From Xenophilus sp. E41 (GTDB lineage: Bacteria > Pseudomonadota > Gammaproteobacteria > Burkholderiales > Burkholderiaceae_C): a DNA stretch of 64,000 nt. Both the position numbers and the translations under genes were made by a program. Under the pieces are notes generated by a model, which saw only the letters and a list, made by a program, of their open reading frames with translations, was not told where the DNA came from and did not search any database. The stretch covers positions 136,984 to 200,983 of the forward strand of contig NZ_QPIB01000011.1 of assembly GCF_003671765.1 (NCBI RefSeq). Direction: 5' to 3'. Positions 57,447 through 64,000 of the stretch are shown piece by piece. Numbering within the stretch: position 1 is the first letter of the stretch; each line of letters begins with the position of its first letter.

Positions 57447-58871
57447 ATGACCCTCCGCCTCCCCTCCGTCGACCGCACCCTCGCCACGCCCGCCATGCAG
57501 GCGCTGGCCGATCGCTACGGGCACAGTGCCGTCGCCACCGCGCTGCGCGCCGAGTTCGACGTCCTGCGCCCGCAGGCCCTGGCGGGCCAGTTGAGTGCCG
57601 AGGCGATTGCCGACGATGCGCTCGCCACCGCCTGCGAGCGTCGCCTGGCGGCCCGCTTCGCGCCGCGCCTGAAGGCCGTGTTCAACCTCACGGGCACGGT
57701 GCTGCACACCAACCTGGGCCGCGCGCTGCTTCCAGATGAAGCCGTGCAGTCGGTGTTGCGCGCGCTCACCGCGCCGGCCAACCTGGAGTTCGACCTGGCG
57801 ACCGGCGGCCGCGGCGACCGCGACGACATCGTGGACGAAGTGCTGTGCGAACTCACCGGCGCCGAGGCCGCCACGGTCGTCAACAACAACGCCGCCGCCG
57901 TGCTGCTCACGCTGAGCGCGCTCGCCTCGCGCAAGGACGTCATCGTCTCGCGCGGCGAGCTGGTCGAGATCGGCGGCGCCTTCCGCATCCCCGACATCAT
58001 GGCGCGCGCCGGCGCGCGCCTGGTCGAGGTCGGCACCACCAACCGCACCCACGCCAAGGACTACGCCGAGGCCATCACCGAGCGCACCGCCATGCTGATG
58101 AAGGTGCACGCCAGCAACTACGCCGTCACCGGCTTCACCAAGAGCGTGCCCGAGGCCGAGGTGGCTGCCATCGCCCACGCGCGCGGCCTGCCGCTGGCCG
58201 TCGACCTGGGCAGCGGCACGCTGGTCGACATGGCGCAGTGGGGCCTGCCCAAGGAACCCACCGTGCGCGACACCATCGCCGCCGGTGCCAACCTCGTCAC
58301 CTTCAGCGGCGACAAGCTGCTGGGCGGCCCGCAGGCCGGCCTCATCGTCGGCCGCAAGGACCTGATCGCGAAGATCAAGAAGAACCCGCTCAAGCGCGCG
58401 CTTCGCGTGGGCAAGCTCACGCTGGCCGCGCTCGAACCCGTGCTGCGCCTGTACCTCGCGCCCGAGCACCTGGCCGAGCGCCTCACCACGCTGCGCCTGT
58501 TCACCCGCACACGCGCGCAGATGCAGGCCCAGGCCGAGCGCCTGCTGCCAGCGGTGCAACAGGCCGTGGCGCCCGACTTCGACGTCGTGGCCGCGCCCAT
58601 GGCCAGCCAGATCGGCAGCGGCGCGCTGCCCGTCGACACCCTGCCCAGCGCCGGCCTGCGCCTCACGCCGCGCGAGGCGAAGCGCGCCGGCCGCCAGCTC
58701 GCCCGGCTCGAAGCCGCGCTGCGCGGCCTGCCGCGGCCCGTGATCGGCCGCATCGCCGACCAGTCGCTGTGGCTGGACCTGCGCTGCCTCGAGGCGGGCG
58801 ACGAGGCGGCGTTCGGCGATCAGCTGCCGGCGCTGCGGGCAAGCCTCGCTGGCCATCGCGAAGGGGCATGA
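57447..58871 (+). CDS. selA: L-seryl-tRNA(Sec) selenium transferase
   Basis: 474 residues (E. coli 463). PLP enzyme converting Ser-tRNA-Sec to Sec-tRNA-Sec with selenophosphate. [18 protein letters not shown] at the start, [22 protein letters not shown], the [15 protein letters not shown] motif, [11 protein letters not shown], and the PLP Lys (about residue 290) in [16 protein letters not shown]. The ATG at 57447 has ggagg upstream inside a hairpin arm. selD, which makes selenophosphate, is not present in the window. Confidence 0.97.
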   Translation: MTLRLPSVDRTLATPAMQALADRYGHSAVATALRAEFDVLRPQALAGQLSAEAIADDALATACERRLAARFAPRLKAVFNLTGTVLHTNLGRALLPDEAVQSVLRALTAPANLEFDLATGGRGDRDDIVDEVLCELTGAEAATVVNNNAAAVLLTLSALASRKDVIVSRGELVEIGGAFRIPDIMARAGARLVEVGTTNRTHAKDYAEAITERTAMLMKVHASNYAVTGFTKSVPEAEVAAIAHARGLPLAVDLGSGTLVDMAQWGLPKEPTVRDTIAAGANLVTFSGDKLLGGPQAGLIVGRKDLIAKIKKNPLKRALRVGKLTLAALEPVLRLYLAPEHLAERLTTLRLFTRTRAQMQAQAERLLPAVQQAVAPDFDVVAAPMASQIGSGALPVDTLPSAGLRLTPREAKRAGRQLARLEAALRGLPRPVIGRIADQSLWLDLRCLEAGDEAAFGDQLPALRASLAGHREGA

Positions 58872-58872
58872 A

Positions 58873-58893
58873 TATACGCAACTTGCGTATAAT
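58873..58893. promoter_or_regulatory. Palindromic operator and -10 box of the HigBA pair
   Basis: tatacgcaa-c-ttgcgtata (58873-58891), perfect 9-bp arms, overlapping tataat at 58888-58893, directly before the toxin GTG. Expected target of the XRE antitoxin. Confidence 0.75.
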
Positions 58894-58899
58894 TTCGCC

Positions 58900-59238
58900 G
58901 TGAAAGCCGTCTTCGTCGAACTCCCTCCCTTCGAGCGGTACCGAGCCGACTACCTCGACGACGAGGGCTTTCGGGGCTTGCAGGCCGCATTGATGAAAGC
59001 CCCGGAAGCCGGCGACCTCATCCCGGACGCCGGCGGCCTGCGCAAGTTGCGCCATGCCGATGCGCGGCGCGGAAAAGGCAAGCGTGGCGGCTTGCGGGTG
59101 ATTTACTACTGGTGGGATGGTGGCGGACAGTTCTGGTTGTTCACCCTTTACGACAAGGACGAGGCTGCCGATCTGAGCCGCGACGAGCGCAAGCTGCTCA
59201 AGGCCATGTTGAAGTCCGAACTGGAGTCCAGACGATGA
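58900..59238 (+). CDS. RelE/HigB-type toxin
   Basis: 112 residues, GTG start 28 bp after the selA stop. RelE/ParE-like fold: LPPFERYRADYLDDEGFRGLQAALM, GGLRKLRHADARRGKGKRGGLRVIYYWW (the Arg-rich sheet) and FTLYDKDEAADLSRDERKLLKAML. mRNA interferase of the HigB-2 group is likely. Toxin-first order with ATGA overlap to the antitoxin, as in higBA. Confidence 0.9.
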   Translation: MKAVFVELPPFERYRADYLDDEGFRGLQAALMKAPEAGDLIPDAGGLRKLRHADARRGKGKRGGLRVIYYWWDGGGQFWLFTLYDKDEAADLSRDERKLLKAMLKSELESRR

Positions 59239-59549
59239 CGAAGCGCAATCTGTTTGCGGAGATCGCCGAAGGTTTCGACGCCTTGGCGGAAGCGCGCGCC
59301 GGCAAGCGCACCCTGCGAACCCACGAAGTCGAATCCAAGCCTGCGCCCGAGGTGGCGGCCGAGGAACTGGTCGCACTGCGGGAGCGGCTCCATCTGTCGC
59401 GCCCCGTGTTCGCACGCTACCTGCGCACCAACCCTCGCACGCTGGAGAACTGGGAGCAGGGCAGGGCCCGGCCCAACGCTCAAGCCGCGTTGCTCATTCG
59501 ATTGGTCCAGCGTTACCCGGACACGGTCGAGCGTCTGGCTTCCGTTTAG
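59235..59549 (+). CDS. HigA-type XRE antitoxin
   Basis: 104 residues. Helix-turn-helix of the XRE class in the C-terminal half (LVALRERLHLSRPVFARYLRTNPRTLENWEQG, residues ~50-81) with an N-terminal segment that should contact the toxin. Overlaps the toxin gene by four bases. Expected to bind the palindrome at 58873-58891. Confidence 0.9.
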   Translation: MTKRNLFAEIAEGFDALAEARAGKRTLRTHEVESKPAPEVAAEELVALRERLHLSRPVFARYLRTNPRTLENWEQGRARPNAQAALLIRLVQRYPDTVERLASV

Positions 59550-59608
59550 GCGCTCACGGCGGTTGGGGCGGTCAGCACTGCAGTGCCGCCCACGCGTGCA
59601 GAGAAAAA

Positions 59609-59905
59609 CTATTTGCCCGCCTCGCCACCCGCAGCGGGCGCTGCCGCTGCCGGCGCCGCCTGCTGCTGCTGCGCCTTCTCCTTCTTCGCCGCCTCGTGGT
59701 GCCCGATCGCGCAGCCGGCCGCTGCCCCCAGCACGCCGTGCTTGCCGGCCACGTGGCCGGCCACGCCGCCCACGGCGGCGCCCTTGATGCAGCCCTTGGC
59801 CTGCGCCGCCGGCGCGAAGGCCAGCAGGCCGCCCAGCGCCATGCCGGCCGCGGCCAGCTTCCAGCCCTTCGATGCTGCGGAACGTGTGACGAATGCCAAT
59901 GCCAT
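59609..59905 (-). CDS. Exported glycine-zipper-like small protein
   Basis: 98 residues. Signal peptide ending APAAQAKG, then a Gly-rich hydrophobic stretch (KGAAVGGVAGHVAGKHGVLGAAAGCAIGHHEA), like glycine-zipper or Rick-17kDa-type envelope proteins, and an Ala/Gln tail. AAGGAG lies before the ATG at 59905. On the opposite strand between the HigBA pair and selB. Function unknown. Confidence 0.75.
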   Translation of the reverse strand: MALAFVTRSAASKGWKLAAAGMALGGLLAFAPAAQAKGCIKGAAVGGVAGHVAGKHGVLGAAAGCAIGHHEAAKKEKAQQQQAAPAAAAPAAGGEAGK

Positions 59906-60148
59906 GTGTGTGACTCCTTGAATGCCATGCCGGCCGCCCGGTGCGGCCGTGTGCCGCCAAGGTAGGCGGCCCCACCTTCGGCGAAGCTGACCACGCGCTG
60001 GCGTCGACAGCCCTTCGCGGCGCCTGCCTACAGGGGCGGCATGCACGGGCCATCGCCGCCGCCCCACGCACAATCCCGCCATGCGCCGCGCCCCTTCGAC
60101 CTCGCCCCTGTGCACACCCGCCCCCATGCATCGCCCGCGGAGCGCCGC

Positions 60149-62473
60149 ATGATCCTCGGCACCGCCGGCCACATCGACCATGGCAAGACCACGCTGGTGC
60201 GCGCCCTCACCGGCGTCGACACCGACCGGCTGAAGGAAGAAAAGGCGCGCGGCATCTCCATCGAGCTGGGCTACGCCTACACCCCGGTGCCGGCCGGGCC
60301 GGGCGACGCATCGGCCGCCATGCCCGGCGACGACCCGGCCCAGGTGCTCGGCATCATCGACGTGCCCGGCCATGAACGCTTCGTCCACACCATGGCGGCC
60401 GGCGCCTCGGGCATCGACCATGCGCTGCTGGTCGTGGCCGCCGACGACGGCGTCATGCCGCAGACGCGCGAGCACCTCGCCATCGTCGAGCTCTTCGGCA
60501 TCGGCGAAGGCACCGTGGCCCTCACGAAATGCGACCGCGTCGACGCCGCCCGCATTGCCGCCGTCAAGGCCGACATCGCCGCGCTGCTCGCCGGCACGCC
60601 CCTGGCCGGCGCGCCGATCTTCGAGACCGCCGTGCCTCCGGGCGCGACGCCCTTGCCGCTCCAGGGAGAGGGCGGGGGTGAGGGGCAGCCCGCCGCGGCC
60701 GACCCCACCGGCATCACCGCGCTGCGCACCCACCTCTTCGCCATCGCCCGCCGCCAGCACGCCCGCCGCAAGGACGGCCTCTTCCGCCTCGCGGTCGACC
60801 GCGTCTTCACCCTCCCGGGCCACGGCACCGTCGTCACCGGCACCGTCTTCGGCGGCGCCGTGCTGGCCGGCGACACCATCGCGCACTTCGGCGCCGGCTC
60901 GGGCGACGGGCACGCGCCCCCGCGCGCCGTGCGCGTGCGCAGCCTGCATGCGCAGAACCGCGCGGCCGAGCAGGGCGCGGCCGGGCAGCGCGTGGCCCTC
61001 AACCTGGCCGGCGTCGACAAGAGCGACATCGCGCGGGGCGACTGGATCGCCGACGCACGCGTGCTGCAGGCCACCCAGCGCATCGACGTGCGCGTGCGCC
61101 TGCTGGGCGGTGCGCCGCCCATCGCCGCCTGGACGCCGCTGCACGTGCACCTGGGCGCCATGCACCGCCTGGCCCATGCCGTGCCGCTGGAAGCCGACAC
61201 CGTGTCGGCGGCCGCAGACGGCGCCGGTGCCGCGGCCGCCCGTGCCGGCGCCCGCGTGCAGCTCGTCTTCGACCAGCCCGTCTTCGTCGTGCCCGGCGAC
61301 CGCTTCATCCTGCGCAACGCGCAGGGCACGCGCACCGTGGGCGGCGGCGTCGTGCTCGACCAGCAGGCGCCCGAGCGCCGCCGCCGCAGCGCCGAGCGCA
61401 TGCAGTGGCTCGACGCGATGGAAGCCCTCGTCGGCGCCGGCGGCGGCGCAGGTGGCGACGCGCGCCCGCTGCTCGCCGTCGCGCCCGCCGGCCTCACGCG
61501 CAGTCTGTTGACGCGCCTGCTGGGCCGCCTGCCCGACCCCGGCTGGGCCGGTGCCGACGCGCCCGCCTTTGCCCTCGGCCAGGCCGGCCCGCTCGCGGGT
61601 TCGGCGCTGGGCGCCCCGGGCATGGGCGGCAATGCCGACCTGCTGTGGCTGTCGCCCGCCGTGTGGGCGCAGGTGCAGGCCCGGATCGTCGGCGCGCTGG
61701 AGCGCCACCACGCCCGCGCGCCCGACGAGCCCGGCCTCAACAGCGCGCGCCTGCAGCGCATGGCCTTCCCGGCCCAGTCGGCCTTCCGTGCGGCGCTGCC
61801 CGGCTGGTCGTCGTGGCTCGACAAGCTGGTGGCCGAAGGCACCGTCGCCCGCAGCGGCCAGTGGCTGCACCTGCCCGGCCACAGCGTCCGCCTGAGCGAC
61901 GACGAAAGCGCCATGGCCGCGCAGCTCATGCCCCTGCTGCTCGCGGGCGGCAACGACCCGCCCTGGGTGCGCGACCTCGCCAAGGCCATCGGCACGCGCG
62001 AAGACACCGTGCGCGAGCTGCTGCGCAAGCAGGCCCGGCTGGGCGCCCTGTACCAAGTGGTGAAGGACCTGTTCTACCCCGCAGAGCGCATCGCCGAACT
62101 GGCCGCCACCTTCGCCGCGCTCAGCGCGGCGTCGCTCACCGAGCCTCAGGCCCAAGGCGAAGCGTCCGAGCCCACACCCACGCCCGCTCCCACACCCGCT
62201 TCAGCCCCCGACCACCCCCCACCGTCCGGGCTGAGCCTGTCGAAGCCGCCCCCCAAGGCCGCGCCGCGCACCGCCCGTCTTCCCCCAGGCGCCGTCGAAG
62301 CCCGCGCCTTCCGCGACGCCGTGCAGCTCGGCCGCAAGCGCGCCATCCAGATCCTCGAGTTCTTCGACCGCGTCGGCTACACCCGCCGCGTCGGCGACGC
62401 ACACCTGCCGCGCCCGAATACCCGCTGGGGCGCGGAGGGACCCGAGAGCGAGGACATGAGCCACGCCCCCTAG
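60149..62473 (+). CDS. selB: Selenocysteine-specific elongation factor
   Basis: 774 residues, longer than E. coli SelB (614). Delivers Sec-tRNA-Sec to UGA codons with SECIS. GTPase motifs AGHIDHGKT (6-14), DVPGHERF (71-78) and TKCDRV (126-131, the SelB form of NKxD); domains II-III follow, then four winged helices that bind SECIS. Extra length comes from low-complexity inserts at about 45-66, 165-185 (encoded by a REP-like element), 390-440 and a Pro-rich stretch near 670-710 that contains a second repeat-like sequence. The last winged helix is intact ([19 protein letters not shown]). Confidence 0.95.
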   Translation: MILGTAGHIDHGKTTLVRALTGVDTDRLKEEKARGISIELGYAYTPVPAGPGDASAAMPGDDPAQVLGIIDVPGHERFVHTMAAGASGIDHALLVVAADDGVMPQTREHLAIVELFGIGEGTVALTKCDRVDAARIAAVKADIAALLAGTPLAGAPIFETAVPPGATPLPLQGEGGGEGQPAAADPTGITALRTHLFAIARRQHARRKDGLFRLAVDRVFTLPGHGTVVTGTVFGGAVLAGDTIAHFGAGSGDGHAPPRAVRVRSLHAQNRAAEQGAAGQRVALNLAGVDKSDIARGDWIADARVLQATQRIDVRVRLLGGAPPIAAWTPLHVHLGAMHRLAHAVPLEADTVSAAADGAGAAAARAGARVQLVFDQPVFVVPGDRFILRNAQGTRTVGGGVVLDQQAPERRRRSAERMQWLDAMEALVGAGGGAGGDARPLLAVAPAGLTRSLLTRLLGRLPDPGWAGADAPAFALGQAGPLAGSALGAPGMGGNADLLWLSPAVWAQVQARIVGALERHHARAPDEPGLNSARLQRMAFPAQSAFRAALPGWSSWLDKLVAEGTVARSGQWLHLPGHSVRLSDDESAMAAQLMPLLLAGGNDPPWVRDLAKAIGTREDTVRELLRKQARLGALYQVVKDLFYPAERIAELAATFAALSAASLTEPQAQGEASEPTPTPAPTPASAPDHPPPSGLSLSKPPPKAAPRTARLPPGAVEARAFRDAVQLGRKRAIQILEFFDRVGYTRRVGDAHLPRPNTRWGAEGPESEDMSHAP
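60651..60690. repeat. REP-like element inside selB coding sequence
   Basis: ccttgccgctccagggagagggcgggggtgaggggc matches the intergenic element at 13299-13341 (ctcccc...ggggagaggcagggtgaggggc) and is read in frame as a Pro/Gly/Glu-rich loop. Confidence 0.6.
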
Positions 62474-62516
62474 AATCGCGCCGCCTCGGCCGATCGGGGC
62501 ACGATTCAAACTCAGG

Positions 62517-62600
62517 GCACCCGCGGAACTGGCTCTGCCAGGCCGCTGGGTGCGCCCCCTTCGCGCAGAAGGGGGGTGAAGGCTGCGGCTCCAAGCCTGC
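62517..62600 (-). repeat. Intergenic repeat family B copy, inverted
   Basis: Reverse complement reads ccccccttctgcgcgaagggggcgcacccagcggcctggcagagccagttccgcgggtgc, matching the copies at 22051 and 49521. It fills the gap between selB and the tRNA-Sec gene. Confidence 0.75.
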
Positions 62601-62685
62601 CTGCGCAGGCTTGGACAGCCTGAACGGCCGGCGCCTCAGGCGCCGGCCTTCTCGCGAAGCGGCATGGGGATTGAGTTTTCTATTC

Positions 62686-62778
62686 GGAAGGCAAACGCAC
62701 CCGGTGGTGCGCCCGGGCTTCAAACCCGGTAGGGGGCGCCAGCCGCTTCCTGGTCGGTTCGACTCCGGCTGCTTTCCG
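62686..62778 (+). tRNA. selC: tRNA-Sec (anticodon TCA)
   Basis: 93 nt. An 8-bp acceptor stem ggaaggca / tgctttcc with one G-T pair, as in bacterial tRNA-Sec; anticodon stem ccggg-cttcaaa-cccgg with TCA at 62720-62722; long variable arm (gtagggggcgccagccgcttcctg); T arm ggttcgactcc. Discriminator G at 62778; CCA is not encoded (ccc follows). Downstream of selB on the same strand. Confidence 0.95.
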
Positions 62779-62963
62779 CCCATAGAGAGGTGGCCACGCT
62801 GAGGCTCGGCATGTGTGTGCTGCTTCCAGCACTAATCGGCACCTTCCGGCGCTTCAAAGTCACTCTCCGCAGCCCAACGCATTCTTGCGACTGCGTTGTA
62901 AACCGGCTACAGGTGCGCCCTTCGCCGGTGATCTCTTCGCGCTCAGCGCGGCCGAAAACATTA
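62779..62963. other. Junction between tRNA-Sec and low-GC DNA
   Basis: No gene recognised. GC content starts to fall within this stretch, after about 62930. No copy of the tRNA 3' end is visible as a direct repeat inside the window; the far end of any island would be outside. Confidence 0.5.
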
Positions 62964-64000
62964 TCACACAGAATAAACGGGGCGAAGCTGCCTGCGCTTC
63001 AGCGCGTGCTCGATTGACACACCCGACCAATCGACAAATCCTAGCGATTTGACGGCGTTCTCGAACGAGATTGTGGACGGGTTACCGCCGAATAGCTTTT
63101 TATACAGCTTGAGCTTATCGCTCATTGAAATATCGGGTGCGCTCCAATAGTCGCACGCCAAGTGATAGCACTCGCTTTCTGTCATAAATCGCTCTTTGTC
63201 TTCTATAAATGTCTCTGCTTTTCCATTCAATGAGTTTAGTTCTTTGGCGAAAAATGTCTTATCTCGGAGCATGCAGTATTTAGTACATACATACTTAAAG
63301 TAGGTTAGTTTTTCTTGGCCCAAACGACCTATGGCAAATGCGATATCTCGATTGCGCACAAACTCGTCACCATACAGATGAGCACCACATATAAGTAAAT
63401 TGTACAATTCGATGCAATCTGAAGTATCGGATCTCTGCCTTTGGTTAATCGTTGATTTGATAATCGACGATAATTCCTTCTGAATTTTCCAAGCACAGTG
63501 GTCGGCGATGGACTCGTCGGCACTAGAGGTTTTCTCTTTCACTCGAATCAGCAATTGGCATAGGCTGTACGATGTTCTTACTCGCAGGTCGATTGCAACA
63601 ATGTAGAACGCGATGTCAAGAATAGTATTAATTGCGAGGTCCAATTTTTCTCGACTTGAGGCACCGAGCGCGGGGACATCGCGAAGCGCCTTAGCAAGAA
63701 TTACTTTAAGCTCTCCAAGAATCTGACCGCTTATGCCCGCGACATCCGTCGAGCGAGAACTAAGGATACCTCTTAGATCTGCTAACAGCGATGTGAACTC
63801 ATGACGTTGCAATATGGTGAGCGAATCATTGGAAGCGAAGGCCGCACTGTCAGCCACAGATCTGATTCTGTGAAGACGAACATTCAGGTCGCTTCGCGCC
63901 TGAGTCAGATTTGTCACAAACGGGCGTGCCAAAGTTTTAACCTTAGCTTCGTTTATATGTAACTTGAACTCCTCCAGGCCCTCGCGGAGTGCCACTTCCA
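62964..64000 (-). CDS. Partial low-GC gene, possible reverse transcriptase C-terminal part
   Basis: At least 344 residues; the frame is open to the window end, so the GTG at 63995 need not be the start and the N-terminal part is missing. Codon use and base composition differ strongly from all other genes here. The first residues, LEEFKLHINEAKVKT followed by RPFVTNL, resemble the segment after the catalytic Asp pair in reverse transcriptases (x-L-x-INxxKT). The rest is all-helical with Leu/Ile-rich repeats, without a known domain, as in Abi/DRT-type defence polymerases. This is an inference from a short match; an unrelated helical protein is possible. No phage or integrase gene is visible. Confidence 0.45.
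   Translation of the reverse strand, partial: EVALREGLEEFKLHINEAKVKTLARPFVTNLTQARSDLNVRLHRIRSVADSAAFASNDSLTILQRHEFTSLLADLRGILSSRSTDVAGISGQILGELKVILAKALRDVPALGASSREKLDLAINTILDIAFYIVAIDLRVRTSYSLCQLLIRVKEKTSSADESIADHCAWKIQKELSSIIKSTINQRQRSDTSDCIELYNLLICGAHLYGDEFVRNRDIAFAIGRLGQEKLTYFKYVCTKYCMLRDKTFFAKELNSLNGKAETFIEDKERFMTESECYHLACDYWSAPDISMSDKLKLYKKLFGGNPSTISFENAVKSLGFVDWSGVSIEHALKRRQLRPVYSV

Overview
The window is high-GC chromosomal DNA, coding-dense until the last ~1 kb, and is almost certainly from a betaproteobacterium of the Burkholderiales, family Comamonadaceae (Variovorax/Acidovorax-like). Evidence: a DUF3683 FAD/Fe-S protein, a Bug-type binding protein, the gpmA-ctpA-moeB / rhodanese-grxC-secB-gpsA arrangement, the DUF971-ubiE-Tim44-ubiJ-ubiB run, and several dispersed intergenic hairpin repeats of the kind that family carries. 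No genus can be fixed from the sequence alone.

Layout. 0-16 kb: a MscS-type channel; a LacI regulator divergent from a carboxymuconolactone-decarboxylase/SDR fusion and a Bug binding protein; a glycerol-3-phosphate uptake operon (ugpB-A-E-C-Q, minus strand); serA; an intergenic block with a large inverted repeat; an MFS transporter with a coupled 44-residue protein, divergent from a LysR regulator. 16-31 kb: DUF3683 oxidoreductase, HIT protein, the ubiquinone cluster, a sodium:solute symporter, FmdB, DUF502, aspS, a CcdB-type toxin with a Phd/CcdA-like hybrid antitoxin, nudB and an EEP nuclease. 32-43 kb: folE, a BLUF blue-light sensor, EamA and DUF429 proteins, then a stress-type cluster (CsbD, BON lipoprotein, ferritin-like, YqjE/YqjD-like, DUF1328) next to a CHASE3 histidine kinase, its NarL-type regulator and a lone receiver, and an AsmA protein. 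43-51 kb: housekeeping (moeB, ctpA, gpmA, rhodanese, grxC, secB, gpsA, scpA, DUF3460, a BamE-like lipoprotein).

51-63 kb holds the most coherent system: a selenocysteine-containing respiratory formate dehydrogenase (fdnG with an in-frame UGA at residue 196, fdnH, fdnI), its maturation factor fdhE, and Sec decoding genes selA, selB and selC (tRNA-Sec). One locus thus carries a Sec enzyme plus the charging enzyme, elongation factor and tRNA for its UGA; selD is not in the window. A RelE/HigB-HigA toxin-antitoxin pair with its own palindromic operator sits between selA and selB.

Just past selC the base composition falls sharply and a minus-strand gene runs off the window end. Its first visible residues resemble the region after the catalytic motif of reverse transcriptases, so this may be the edge of a genomic (possibly defence) island at the tRNA-Sec gene; the catalytic part lies outside the window. 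Two toxin-antitoxin pairs inserted in otherwise conserved operons, and several repeat families (two members inside selB coding sequence), are the other non-routine features.
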